Assembly: GCA_963666895.2 (NCBI GenBank)
Contig: CAXXNS010000010.1
Span: forward strand, 186,001-250,000
Direction: 5' to 3'
Origin: G963666895 sp963666895
Lineage (GTDB): Bacteria; Desulfobacterota; Desulfovibrionia; Desulfovibrionales; Desulfovibrionaceae
Length of the DNA stretch: 64,000 bases
Shown: positions 26,951 through 35,555 of the stretch, piece by piece
Layout: the number at the start of each line of letters is the position of its first letter
How positions within the stretch are numbered: position 1 is the stretch's first letter
The notes under the pieces: generated by a model
What the model saw: only the letters and a program-made list of their open reading frames with translations
What the model was told of the DNA's origin: nothing
Database searches by the model: none
Program-made: the position numbers and the translations under genes

Positions 26951-28162
26951 CTACATTTGATAGCCGGTCTCGGAGTGCAGGGCAACATCCAGTCCCTTGG
27001 TTTCTTCCTCGTCCGTGGCGCGCATGCCCACCACCAGGTCCACGACCTTGAAGATGATGATGGAGGCCACGAAGCAGAAGACCCAGGTGATGACCACGGA
27101 CTTGAACTGAATCCAGAGCTGGTTGGGGTTGCCGTAGAACAGGCCGAGCTGCGGCACGCCGTCGAACTCCACGATGCCGCAGGCGAAGAGCCCGGTGGCC
27201 AGCGCGCCCCAGGTGCCGCCCACGCCGTGGATGCCGACCACGTCCAGGGCGTCGTCGTAGTGGAACCTGTTCTTGAGCATGATGCCGCCGTAGCAGATGA
27301 TCCCGGCCAGGCCGCCGATGATCAGGGACGCCTGGGGATTGACGAACCCGGCGCCCGGGGTGATGGCCACCAGCCCAGCCAGAGCGCCCGAGGCCGCGCC
27401 CAGGGTGGTGGGCTTGCCCGAGGCGATCCACTCGATGATGATCCAGGTCACCACACCGGCCGCGGTGGCCATGTGGGTGGTGACGAAGGCGTTGACCGCC
27501 ACGCCGTCGGCGGCCAGGGCGCTGCCCGCGTTGAACCCGAACCAGCCGACCCACAGGATGCCCGCGCCCAGGATGGTCATGGGCAGGTTGTGGGGGATGA
27601 AGGCCGTGCTGCCGTAGCCCTTGCGCTTGCCGAGCATGATGGCGCAGGCCAGGGCGGCCGCGCCCGAGCTCATGTGCACCACCGCGCCGCCCGCGAAGTC
27701 CAGGGCGCCCATCTGGGCCATGATGCCGCCGCCCCAGACCATGTGGGCCATGGGGCAGTAGACCAGGAGCAGCCAGAGGCCGGTGAAGATCATGTATCCG
27801 GTGAACTTGATGCGCTCGGCATAGGCCCCGGAGATGAGCGCCGGGGTGATGACCGCGAACATGCACTGGAAGATCATGAAACACAGGGGAGACAGCGCGC
27901 TGCCGTCGTCAATGGGCACGTTGTTCAGCAACAGATAGTCCAGGCCGCCGATGACCCCGCCCATGCTGGAGCCGAAGGCCAGGGAGTAGCCGATGACGGC
28001 CCAGAGCACGCTGGCCAGGCCCATGGCGAAAAAGCTGTGCATGATGCTGGACAAGACGTTCTTGTTCCGCACCAGGCCGCCGTAAAACAGGGCCAGACCC
28101 GGGGTCATGAACAGGACCAGGGCCGAGCAGATGAGAATGAAGGCGTTGTCTACCGCACTCAT
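26951..28162 (-). CDS. amtB: Ammonium transporter
   Basis: 403-residue Amt/Rh channel with eleven predicted helices. The N-terminal MSAVDNAFILICSALVLFMT has no clear cleavable signal. Pore signatures are FYGGLVRNKN, the aromatic gate region, GGAVVHMSSG with one pore His, and HGVGGTWGALATG with the other. The C-terminal cytosolic tail ends DVALHSETGYQM, the region that contacts GlnK. AGGAGG precedes the start. I looked for a sigma-54 -24/-12 promoter upstream and did not find a convincing one. Confidence 0.96.
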   Translation of the reverse strand: MSAVDNAFILICSALVLFMTPGLALFYGGLVRNKNVLSSIMHSFFAMGLASVLWAVIGYSLAFGSSMGGVIGGLDYLLLNNVPIDDGSALSPLCFMIFQCMFAVITPALISGAYAERIKFTGYMIFTGLWLLLVYCPMAHMVWGGGIMAQMGALDFAGGAVVHMSSGAAALACAIMLGKRKGYGSTAFIPHNLPMTILGAGILWVGWFGFNAGSALAADGVAVNAFVTTHMATAAGVVTWIIIEWIASGKPTTLGAASGALAGLVAITPGAGFVNPQASLIIGGLAGIICYGGIMLKNRFHYDDALDVVGIHGVGGTWGALATGLFACGIVEFDGVPQLGLFYGNPNQLWIQFKSVVITWVFCFVASIIIFKVVDLVVGMRATDEEETKGLDVALHSETGYQM

Positions 28163-28425
28163 GAGATACCCTCCTAGGATAATGTTCGAGGGTACATGGA
28201 TGCAGGAGGCAGACCGTTTCCTCTTTTTGCAAGAAATTCAGCGGGATGTTACGGGCGGCCTTTGGAGAATGTCACAAATATGTTTAATAAATTGTAAAAT
28301 CTACACAACCTACAAAAAAATGATACGAAATTGTTAAAAATCTCGGAGCACAGACGAATCCTGGCACGGGACGTCCGCCCACACTGGAGCTCCTGAAAAT
28401 AGTAGACAATTTTGTCAACAAGCAA

Positions 28426-28800
28426 TCACGGTTGTTGTCGCTGGGAACCGGCCGGGAGCAGGTCCCGGGCGCGCAGATACTCGAACAGGACCAGGGCGTG
28501 GCTCCAGGCCAGGGTGCCGCCCATGGACACGGCCACCTGGCAGGCCTCGATCATCTGTTCCGGCGTGGCCCCGAGCTTGATGGCCCGTCCGGCCTGGGAC
28601 AGGATGCACGGCCTGCACCCGGCCTGCACGGCCACGGCCAAAGCCATAAGCCGCTTGGTCAGCGCAGGGAGAGCCCCGTCGCCGTAGACCGCGGGGCCCA
28701 ACCGGCCGTACACGGCCTCGTTGGCTTCGGGCATGGCCCGCCTGCTCTCCTCGGTCAACTCCCACATCTCCTCTTCGAACCGCAGGATGGATTGGTCCAT
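28426..28800 (-). CDS. Carboxymuconolactone decarboxylase/AhpD-like protein lacking the relay His
   Basis: 124-residue all-helical AhpD-like fold. The redox motif CRPCILSQAG (C62, C65) aligns with CxxCIxxH, but the position of the proton-relay His is Gln (Q69), so it may not work like AhpD. The GATPEQMIEACQVAVSMGG segment after it is typical of the family. The start at 28800 follows GGAGGAGG; a longer reading frame upstream crosses a terminator and is unlikely. Single-gene unit between amtB and the acylphosphatase-like gene. Confidence 0.8.
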   Translation of the reverse strand: MDQSILRFEEEMWELTEESRRAMPEANEAVYGRLGPAVYGDGALPALTKRLMALAVAVQAGCRPCILSQAGRAIKLGATPEQMIEACQVAVSMGGTLAWSHALVLFEYLRARDLLPAGSQRQQP

Positions 28801-28829
28801 GCCTCCTCCCTTGTGATTGTCTGCTGGCG

Positions 28830-28861
28830 AAAAAGACAAAGGGCCGCCCAAGGCGGCCCCC
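28830..28861 (-). terminator. Rho-independent terminator after the acylphosphatase-like gene
   Basis: GGGCCGCC/GGCGGCCC stem with a short loop, followed on the minus strand by a T-rich run, 22 bases after the acylphosphatase-like stop. Confidence 0.85.
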
Positions 28862-28882
28862 GCTGAAACCGGTGCGGACGGC

Positions 28883-29155
28883 TCAGCGCATCTCAAAGGC
28901 GTCGTACGCCTTGTCGTGTTCCTCAACAGCGCAGGTGATGGTCTTGGGATCCGGCACCGGGGCGTCGTCCTTGAGCAGATCGCGGAACGAATCGTACTGG
29001 GTGGACTTGCCCTGGAGCAAAATCTCGGCCTTGTCGTCGTTGATGAAACGGACCCAACCGGTCAGACCCAGCCGTTGGGCCGTTTCCAGGGCCCAGACCT
29101 TGAAGGTTCCTCCGCTCACCTTGCCCTCGACGGTGCAGACGTAACTTGTGGTCAT
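28883..29155 (-). CDS. Acylphosphatase-fold protein with degenerate active site
   Basis: 90 residues matching the acylphosphatase domain (EGKVSGGTFKVWALETAQRL, then GLTGWVRFINDD). Catalytic acylphosphatases need Arg in the GVxFR loop and Asn in GWVRN; here these are Lys19 (GGTFK) and Phe37 (GWVRF). It keeps the fold signature but probably not normal hydrolysis. It could bind anions or act as a regulatory domain. The start at 29155 is the ATG nearest the domain; a longer N-terminus is possible. The upstream TIGR03943-type gene is on the same strand 84 bases away. Confidence 0.8.
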   Translation of the reverse strand: MTTSYVCTVEGKVSGGTFKVWALETAQRLGLTGWVRFINDDKAEILLQGKSTQYDSFRDLLKDDAPVPDPKTITCAVEEHDKAYDAFEMR

Positions 29156-29239
29156 ATCATCACTCCTTATTGGTATCTTTGATCCCATGCTATCACAATG
29201 AAGAAACAAAGCAAGGAGTTACAAAAAATAATCATCCCG

Positions 29240-30019
29240 TCAGTCCGCAAAGGGCTCCTGGTCGTACACGTCAAAGATGTAGGGCATCTCGGGCGTGTCC
29301 ATGGCCCGGATGTCCTCGGCCCGCAGCACCAGGTTCTCGTCCAGGACCACGATGACCACTCCGGGCCAGGGCACGCTCCCCGTGGACAGCCGGGCCGGGC
29401 CGGGCGTTGTCCGCCCCAGCACGCGCACCCATTCCCCGGGCCGAAGATCCTCCACCCCCCCGCCTTCCAACTCCACGCCCACGCCCAGGGCGTCGGCCAG
29501 GCAGCAGACGATCTGGGCCCGGGCCAGGATGGTGCGCTCCGCCCCGGTCTCGTCCGGGGCCTTGAGCACCATGCCCCAAACGGCCACCCGCTCCGGAGCG
29601 GTTCCCTTGTCCGCCACGGTCAGCAGCTCCGAGGTGTTGAGCCGGACGTACTCGCTCCCCCGCCACTGGATGCGCGGTTCGCCCCGGGGCTTGGGCTCGG
29701 GGTAGAACGGATCGTCCCCGAACGAGGGCCGCTGCGGCTCCGCGGACACCAGGGGCCGAGCCAGGGACCAGCCGGCCAGGAGCAGGAAGCAGGCGAACAC
29801 CGCGGCCGGAATGAGCTCCCGCCAGGCGCGCGGGCCCAGGGGGGCGAAGGGGGTCAGGCAGCCCATGACCAGGAGCGCCCCGCCCGCAATGGCGACAAGC
29901 GGCTCGAAGTCCGGGTTGAGGTATTGCCACAGCCGCCCGGTGACGCACAGGGAGACCATGAGCCCGCCGGTCATGAGCAGGGCCAGGCTTCGACAGGCCT
30001 TGACCAGGACGACGCCCAT
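29240..30019 (-). CDS. TIGR03943/YcgQ-type membrane protein (partner of the UPF0718 permease)
   Basis: 259 residues: three to four N-terminal membrane helices (ALLMTGGLMVSLCVTG; AIAGGALLVMGCLT; IPAAVFACFLLLAGW) and a soluble C-terminal domain with GMVLKAPDETG and CCLADALGVGVE, the pattern I recall for the TIGR03943/DUF1980 family. Such proteins are paired with DUF318/UPF0718 permeases, as here. Its start (ATG 30019; GTG 30028 overlapping the permease stop is possible) implies translational coupling. Role in metal or thiol handling is inferred from the neighbouring zinc genes. Confidence 0.75.
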   Translation of the reverse strand: MGVVLVKACRSLALLMTGGLMVSLCVTGRLWQYLNPDFEPLVAIAGGALLVMGCLTPFAPLGPRAWRELIPAAVFACFLLLAGWSLARPLVSAEPQRPSFGDDPFYPEPKPRGEPRIQWRGSEYVRLNTSELLTVADKGTAPERVAVWGMVLKAPDETGAERTILARAQIVCCLADALGVGVELEGGGVEDLRPGEWVRVLGRTTPGPARLSTGSVPWPGVVIVVLDENLVLRAEDIRAMDTPEMPYIFDVYDQEPFAD

Positions 30020-30024
30020 TTCCC

Positions 30025-30960
30025 TCACCACGCCACCCCCCGCGTCAGAACGCCCAGCAGGCCGCAGGCCCCGAAGATGAGCAGGGCCGGGACCAGCAGC
30101 AGGACCAGGACCACGGGCCGCCGGAAGGTGGCCGCGTACATGCCCAGCAGCTTGAGGTCCAGCATGGGCCCGATGACCAGGAAGGACACCTTGGCGGACA
30201 GGGAAAAGGTGACGAAGCTGGCGGCCACGAAGGCGTCGGCCTCGGAGCAGACCGAGAGCAGCACGGCCAGGAGCATCATGCCCGCCACCGCGGCCAGGGG
30301 CCGGTCGGCCAGGGCCAGGAGCACCTCGGAGGGCACCCAGGTCTTGATGGCCGCGGCCGTGACCGCGCCCAGGACCAGGTACACGCCCATGCCCAGGAAC
30401 TCGCGGCCCGTGTGCCACAACACCTGCACCGGCCGGGACACCTGGTCATGCCCATGCCCGTGCTCGTGGTCATGGTCGCATTCCGGGCCGTGACAAGAGC
30501 AGGACAGGGACGCGGACAGGCCCGGGCGCAGGAGCGCGTCCGGCCGGACCCGGCTGAAGAGCAGGCCCAGGAACCCGGCCACGCCCACGGCCAGCCCGGC
30601 CCGCAGCAGGACCACGGCCAGGTCGCCCCGGAAGGCCACCCAGGTCGATGCCAGGACCACGGGATTGAGGATGGGCGCGGCCAGCATGTAGGTCAGGGCC
30701 GTGGCCGGAGGCACGCCCCGGGCCAGGAAGCGCCGGACAATGGGCACCACCCCGCACTCACAGGTGGGCAGAGCCATGCCGCCGGCCAGACCGAGCCCCA
30801 CCTGGGCCAGCGGGTTGCGGGGCGTGATGCGGTTCAGGGCACGGGAACCCACGTAGACCTCGAACACCGCGCCCACCAGCGCGCCCAGCAGGAGAAAGGG
30901 TGCGGCTTCCAGCACGATGGCCACCACGATGGCCGCGAAGATGTCCATGTTCTGCGGCAT
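30025..30960 (-). CDS. UPF0718/DUF318 family permease with His-rich loop
   Basis: 311-residue polytopic protein of the YraQ/ArsP-like permease family: eight or more helices, the motif LPTCECGVVPIVRRFL with paired Cys, LAAPILNPVVL in the first half and SEADAFVAASF in the second. A central loop has a run HDHEHGHGHDQ, able to bind Zn, Ni or Co. It is transcribed away from znuA, with two Zur-type palindromes in the shared 148 bp gap, so it is probably zinc-regulated. I chose the ATG at 30960. Direction of transport and substrate are unknown. Confidence 0.82.
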   Translation of the reverse strand: MPQNMDIFAAIVVAIVLEAAPFLLLGALVGAVFEVYVGSRALNRITPRNPLAQVGLGLAGGMALPTCECGVVPIVRRFLARGVPPATALTYMLAAPILNPVVLASTWVAFRGDLAVVLLRAGLAVGVAGFLGLLFSRVRPDALLRPGLSASLSCSCHGPECDHDHEHGHGHDQVSRPVQVLWHTGREFLGMGVYLVLGAVTAAAIKTWVPSEVLLALADRPLAAVAGMMLLAVLLSVCSEADAFVAASFVTFSLSAKVSFLVIGPMLDLKLLGMYAATFRRPVVLVLLLVPALLIFGACGLLGVLTRGVAW

Positions 30961-31024
30961 ATCCAGCCTCTCATGACACATCCACCGGGCCTTCGCAACG
31001 CGCATGAAATCTTTGCCCGCCTCG

Positions 31025-31079
31025 TTGACAATCATGCAACTCTGTTGCATATGGCTTGATCCATGCAACCCGGTTGCAT
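31025..31079 (+). promoter_or_regulatory. znuA promoter with two Zur boxes
   Basis: Two perfect palindromes ATGCAAC-N3-GTTGCAT lie at 31034-31050 and 31063-31079, centres 29 bases apart. TTGACA (31025-31030) with a CATATG -10-like element (31048-31053) is a plausible znuA promoter overlapping the first box. The permease gene is divergent, so both operons can share control. A Fur-family gene (zur) is in the znu operon. Confidence 0.85.
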
Positions 31080-31108
31080 GTGTGGTACACCCAACCAAGG
31101 AGAATCCC

Positions 31109-32030
31109 ATGCGCCTTATTCGCGTTCTGTTGGCCGGTCTGTTGTTCCTGGCCCTGTCGTCCGCCCCGGCCCAGGCCGTGCAGCCCGCCCTGTCCGTGGC
31201 CGTGACCATCCCGCCCCAGGCCTATTTCGTGGAGCGCATCGCCGGGGACCTGGCCCGGGTGGATATCCTGGTCCCGGCCGGGGCCGATCCCCACTCCTAC
31301 GAGCCCAAGCCCTCCCAGGTGGCCGGACTGGCCAAGGCCGATTTGTGGCTGAGCATCGGGGTGGAGTTCGAGCAGGCATGGAAAGACCGGCTCCTGTCCG
31401 CCAATCCGCATTTGGTGGTGGTTCCCATGGACCAGGGCGTGACCCGAATTCCCATGGACGCCCACGGCCACCACGGCGACCATGAAGGCGAGCATGAGGC
31501 CGAGCACGAAGCCGAACATCATGCACACGAAGGATTAGATCCGCACATCTGGACCGCGCCGCCCCTGGTCAAGATCCTGGCCGACAACACGGCCGCGGCC
31601 CTGACCCAGGCCGACCCGGCCCACGCGGACGAATTCCAGGCCAATCTGGCCGCTTTCCAGGCCGACCTGGACGCCCTGAACGCCCAGTTCCAGGGCATGT
31701 TCATCACCCTGCCCGAGGACAGCCGCACCTTTTTGGTCTATCATCCGGCCTGGGGCTATTTCGCGGACGCCTACGGCCTGACCCAGGTGGTTGTAGAGGC
31801 CGATGGGCAAGGAGCCCGGAGCCCGGGAGCTCATGGAGCTCATCGACTTCGCCAAGGCCCACCACGTGCGCACGGTGTTCGTGCAGCCCCAGTTCTCGGA
31901 CAAGTCCGCCCGCGTGGTGGCCGAGGGCATCAACGGGTCCGTGGTCAAGGCCGATCCCCTGGCCCGCGACTGGGCCGACAACATGGAAAAGGTGGCCCAG
32001 GCCTTCCGCCAGGCCATGGAAAAGGAGTAA
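31109..32030 (+). CDS. znuA: Zinc ABC transporter substrate-binding protein (frame-disrupted)
   Basis: Periplasmic cluster A-I metal-binding protein, ~307 residues, with a signal peptide (VLLAGLLFLALSSAPAQA). Ligand regions: GADPHSYEPKPSQ, then a His/Glu-rich loop (HGHHGDHEGEHE...) characteristic of zinc rather than manganese binders, GLDPHIWTAP, and VYHPAWGYFADAYGL. One extra G near 31800 separates the last 76 residues (ELMELIDFAKAHHVRTVFVQ). AAGGAG precedes the ATG at 31109. First gene of znuA-znuC-znuB-zur-aldC-like, behind two Zur boxes. Confidence 0.93.
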
Positions 32031-32033
32031 TAT

Positions 32034-32826
32034 ATGGACCGGACCGCCGAGCCGGTGATCCGATTCGACGACGTCAGCTTCGCCTACGACCGCAGGACCG
32101 TGCTGGAGCACGTGGACCTGGCCCTGGCCCCGGGCGAGTTCCTGGCCGTGGTCGGCCCCAACGGCGGAGGCAAGTCCACCCTGGTCAAGCTGGCCCTGGG
32201 CCTGCTCGCGCCCACGTCCGGGCGGGTGGAGGTCCTGGGCGGCCCGCCAAGCCACGTGGCCGGGCGCATGGGCTACGTGCCCCAGCGCAGCGAACGGCAC
32301 GGCGGCTTCCCGGTCACGGTGCTGGACACCGTGGTCATGGGCCTGGACCGCTCCCGGCGCGGGCTGTTCTCCAACGCCCGGGCCAACCGCCAGGCCGGGC
32401 TGGAGGCCCTGGACCGGGTGGACCTGGGCCGACCAGGCGACGGTGCGCTTCCACAACCTGTCCGGGGGCCAGCAGCAGCGCGTGCTCATCGCCAGGGCCC
32501 TGGCCAGCAGGGCCGAAATCCTGATCCTGGACGAACCCACGGCCAACGTGGACCCGTCCGGCTCGTTCTGCTTCTTCGACTTCCTGTGCTCCCTGGGCAA
32601 GTCCGAGCGGCTGACCATCCTGGCCGTGAGCCACGACCTGACCATCATGGCCTCGCACATCACCAGCATCGCCTGCGTCAACCACCGCCTGGTCTTCAAC
32701 CCCGAGCCCGTGCTCACCGAGGAAATGATGACCATGCTCTACGGCGCGCACGAGCACTCCTGCGCCATGGACGGGCACATCCGGCATCTGTCCAGGATGC
32801 TGGCCGAGGAGCGCGAGCATGTTTGA
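32034..32826 (+). CDS. znuC: Zinc ABC transporter ATP-binding protein (frame-disrupted)
   Basis: ABC ATPase of ~263 residues: Walker A GPNGGGKST, Q-loop YVPQRSE, signature LSGGQQQRVLIARAL, Walker B ILILDEPTANVD and switch His in SHDL. One extra G near 32431 breaks the frame before the signature motif. The start lies 3 bases after the znuA stop, and the 3' end overlaps znuB by 8 bases. Energises zinc import with ZnuB. Confidence 0.94.
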
Positions 32827-33631
32827 GGCCCTGTCCTACGGGTTCATGCAGAACGCCCTGGCGGCCGGACTCCTGGCCAGCCTGGCCTGCGGGGTCATGG
32901 GCTCGCTCATCGTGGTCAACCGCATGGTCTTCCTGGCCGGGGGCGTGGCCCACGCGGCCTACGGCGGTGTGGGTCTGGCCATGTTGGCGGGCTGGCCCGT
33001 GCTGCCCTCGGCCCTGGGCTTCACCACGGCCGCGGCCGTGGCCATGGCCGGAGCCACGCGCACCCGCCTGGAACGGGTGGACACCCTCATCGGCGCGCTG
33101 TGGGCCGTGGGCATGGCCTTCGGCATCGTGTGCATCGACCTGACCCAGGGCTACCACGCCGACCTCATGAGCTATCTGTTCGGCTCCATCCTGACCGTGC
33201 CCCGGTCCGACCTGCTGGTCATGATCGGGCTGAACCTGGTCATCCTGGCCCTGGTGGCCTGGTTCTACCAGGACCTGGTGGTCATGAGCTTCGACCGCGA
33301 ATTCGCCCGCACCCGGGGCGTGCCCGTGACCCTGCTCCACTTCCTGGTGCCCTGCCTCACGGCCTGGACCGTGGTCATGGTGGTGGAGGTGGTCGGGCTC
33401 ATCCTGGTCATCGCCCTGATGACCATCCCGCCCTACCTGGCCGAGCGGCGCTCACGCTCCCTGGCCGGAATGATGGTCCGGGCCTGTTTGATCTCGGCCG
33501 TGTGCTGCGCCCTGGGCCTGGCCGTGTCCTACCGCCTGGACCTGACCAGCGGGGCCAGCATCATCGGCGTGGCCGCGGCCTGGTTCTTCGGAGCCCTGGG
33601 CCTGGACCGGGTGAAAAGGAACAGGTCATGA
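32819..33631 (+). CDS. znuB: Zinc ABC transporter permease
   Basis: 270-residue ABC-3 family permease with about eight helices (LLASLACGVMGSLIVVNRMV; AHAAYGGVGLAMLAG; then LTAWTVVMVVEVVGLILVIA and LMTIPPYLAERRS). The start overlaps znuC by 8 bases, and its stop overlaps the zur ATG (ATGA). Forms the inner-membrane channel for ZnuA-delivered zinc. Confidence 0.95.
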   Translation: MFEALSYGFMQNALAAGLLASLACGVMGSLIVVNRMVFLAGGVAHAAYGGVGLAMLAGWPVLPSALGFTTAAAVAMAGATRTRLERVDTLIGALWAVGMAFGIVCIDLTQGYHADLMSYLFGSILTVPRSDLLVMIGLNLVILALVAWFYQDLVVMSFDREFARTRGVPVTLLHFLVPCLTAWTVVMVVEVVGLILVIALMTIPPYLAERRSRSLAGMMVRACLISAVCCALGLAVSYRLDLTSGASIIGVAAAWFFGALGLDRVKRNRS

Positions 33632-34029
33632 ACACGGCCGACCAATTGCTGTCCAAGGCGGGCATCCGGGCCACGCCCCACCGCAAGGCCGTGCTCCAGG
33701 CCGTGCTCAACGCGGCCGGGACCGTGACCGCGCCCGTGCTGGAGGAGAACCTGACGGGCATGAACCGGGTCACCCTGTACCGGACCCTGGACCTGCTCAC
33801 CGAGTCCGGGGTGCTGCGCCGCACCAATGGTCCGGGCCGGGCCTTCCAGTACTGCCTGGGCCACGGGCACGGCCATTTCCACTGTAGGAAGTGCGGCCGC
33901 ACCCAATGCCTGGACCCGGACCGGTTCAACCCGGCCCTGCTTCTGGCCGGCCTGCCCGAGCAGGTGGAGGTGGAGCAGGTGGACATCCGTTTGGATGGAT
34001 TATGTGCGGCCTGCCGCAATAAACATTAG
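33628..34029 (+). CDS. zur: Fur-family regulator, predicted zinc uptake regulator
   Basis: 133-residue Fur-type protein. The N-terminal HTH (GIRATPHRKAVLQAVLNA, then NLTGMNRVTLYRTLDLLTES) is followed by the dimer domain with HGHGHFHCRKCGRTQCLD and a C-terminal CAACRNKH, giving the structural Zn-Cys4 site plus His sensor ligands. Translationally coupled to znuB. Its place in the zinc operon, plus the ATGCAAC palindromes upstream, supports Zur rather than Fur, with negative feedback. The specificity call is inference from context. Confidence 0.85.
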   Translation: MNTADQLLSKAGIRATPHRKAVLQAVLNAAGTVTAPVLEENLTGMNRVTLYRTLDLLTESGVLRRTNGPGRAFQYCLGHGHGHFHCRKCGRTQCLDPDRFNPALLLAGLPEQVEVEQVDIRLDGLCAACRNKH

Positions 34030-34038
34030 GAGACGACC

Positions 34039-34848
34039 ATGCGCCGACCCCTTTTCTTCCCGATTTTCATCCTGTGCCTGATCCTGTCCGCCGCACCGGG
34101 CCGGGCCGAGGAGCCCTTGTGTACCAAGGACCAGGCCCAGGACAGCGAGACCATGTTCCGGGTCTCCACCCTGCCCGCGCTCATGCAGGGGCTCTACCAG
34201 GGCGTATTGTCCATCGGTGAGTTGCTGGAGCACGGCGACCTGGGCCTGGGCACCTTCCACGGCCTGGACGGGGAGATGGTGGTTCTGGACGGCAAGGCCT
34301 GGCAGGTGCGCGTGGACGGGTCCGTGATCCCGGCCTCGTCGTGCATGAGCACGCCTTACGCAGCGGTAACGACATTCGAACCGGACGCGACCCAGGTCCT
34401 GCTGCCCGCGGCCGACCTGGACAACCTGAAAGCCCAGCTCACCAAAATGCTGCCCGGACCCAACCTGCCCTGCGCCGTGCGCGTCACCGGCATCTTCTCC
34501 GAGGTGACCACGCGCAGCGTGCCCCAGCAGTCCGAGCCCTACCCGCCCCTGACCGTGGCCGCCAAGCAGCAGGCCGTGTTCGAGGCCCAGGGCGTGGCCG
34601 GGACCATCGTCGGGTTCTGGCTGCCCGAGACCTACGCCAACCTGGGCGTGGCCGGGTTCCATTTGCACTTCCTGTCCCACGGCCGGGACTTCGGCGGCCA
34701 TCTGCTCCAGGCCAAGGGCGTGGGCCTCAAGGCCGAGATCGACGCCACCCCAGGACTGATGGTGGTCCTGCCGCAGACCGAGGCCTTTCAAAATCTGGAC
34801 CTGACCAGCCACGACCAGAAGGCCGTGGACGCGGTGGAGAAGCAATAA
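34039..34848 (+). CDS. Exported acetolactate decarboxylase-like protein
   Basis: 269 residues: an N-terminal signal peptide (FPIFILCLILSAAPGRA) and an alpha-acetolactate decarboxylase domain with the zinc triad H-x-H-x10-H (GFHLHFLSHGRDFGGHLL), YQGVLSIGELLEHGDLGLGT and GTIVGFWLPE. The enzyme makes acetoin from 2-acetolactate. It lies 9 bases after zur, with AGGAGA upstream, in the zinc operon, which is unexpected. Either a zinc-dependent periplasmic enzyme controlled by Zur or a repurposed zinc-binding fold. A terminator follows immediately. Confidence 0.85.
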   Translation: MRRPLFFPIFILCLILSAAPGRAEEPLCTKDQAQDSETMFRVSTLPALMQGLYQGVLSIGELLEHGDLGLGTFHGLDGEMVVLDGKAWQVRVDGSVIPASSCMSTPYAAVTTFEPDATQVLLPAADLDNLKAQLTKMLPGPNLPCAVRVTGIFSEVTTRSVPQQSEPYPPLTVAAKQQAVFEAQGVAGTIVGFWLPETYANLGVAGFHLHFLSHGRDFGGHLLQAKGVGLKAEIDATPGLMVVLPQTEAFQNLDLTSHDQKAVDAVEKQ

Positions 34849-34882
34849 AAAAAGCCCCGGCCTTACGGTCGGGGCGTTGTTT
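34847..34882. terminator. Bidirectional terminator between convergent operons
   Basis: A-run, GCCCCGGCC stem, short loop, GGTCGGGGC, then a T-rich GTTGTTT; it overlaps the decarboxylase stop and precedes the convergent lipoprotein gene. Confidence 0.8.
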
Positions 34883-34900
34883 CATCCAAAAAACGGCCTG

Positions 34901-35419
34901 CTACCAGTCCGACATGGCCTTTTCCCACAACTCGGCCGTGGCCATGACGTCCACCATCCAGCGGCCCTTTTCCTTGACCAACATCATGTCCAGGCTGCCC
35001 TCGGCCGAGACCTTTTCGATCCGGACGGCCTGGTTGGGCGTGTCCAGGAAGGGCTCGCCCTTGGCCGGGCCCTTGACGTCCAGGTCCAGCTCGAGCCGCA
35101 CCCGGGCGCTGGTCTTGTCCTCGGAAACCAGCTTTGTGTCCACGTCGTCCACGTCCAGGACCATGGCCGACAGCATGGCCTGGCCGGGATTCTCCGGCGC
35201 GGCCAGCCCGGCCTGGTACTCGGCCAGGAAGTCGCGGAACTCGGCCCGCTGGTCCGCGGCCACGTACTTGTCCAGATCCTCGAAAGAACGCTCGGCGAAC
35301 CGGGTCACGAACTCCTCGGCCACGCCCTCGGGGCTGACCCCGCACCCGGCCGTGAAGGCCACGGCCAGAAGAATCAGCAGCGGACCGGCCCAAATGCGGG
35401 CACGGACTGCACATTTCAT
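34901..35419 (-). CDS. Predicted lipoprotein of unknown function
   Basis: 172 residues with a lipoprotein signal peptide ending LLAVAFTAGC, then an acidic soluble domain that looks like a cystatin/NTF2-like single-domain module (AEEFVTRFAERSFEDLDKYV; EKGRWMVDVMATAELW at the C-terminus). That fold class is often seen in DUF4878-type lipoproteins; the similarity is by eye. The start MKCAVRAR at 35419 is preceded by GAGAGG. Monocistronic, divergent from the hydantoinase-like gene. Confidence 0.65.
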   Translation of the reverse strand: MKCAVRARIWAGPLLILLAVAFTAGCGVSPEGVAEEFVTRFAERSFEDLDKYVAADQRAEFRDFLAEYQAGLAAPENPGQAMLSAMVLDVDDVDTKLVSEDKTSARVRLELDLDVKGPAKGEPFLDTPNQAVRIEKVSAEGSLDMMLVKEKGRWMVDVMATAELWEKAMSDW

Positions 35420-35555
35420 GATAACCTCTCGGGAATTCAAAAGTTTTGCACGCCAGCTCCTCATTTCCTAGGCCATATCTCCGGGACCGTCAACAGCCTG
35501 CTCCTGGACGGCCCGGCCCGGCCGGTGTTATTAGGTGAAGATAAAGGGGATTCGC

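Noticed and set aside
28163..28425. Sigma-54 promoter upstream of amtB, and GACAATTTTGTC (28405-28416) as an operator
   Set aside because: No GG-N10-GC element with adequate flanks was found; the 12-base inverted repeat is more than 200 bases upstream of amtB in AT-rich DNA and may be chance.
34039..34848. Acetolactate decarboxylase as part of an acetoin operon with ilvBN
   Set aside because: ilvBN is ~16 kb away under its own attenuator, and this gene is 9 bases after zur in the zinc operon.
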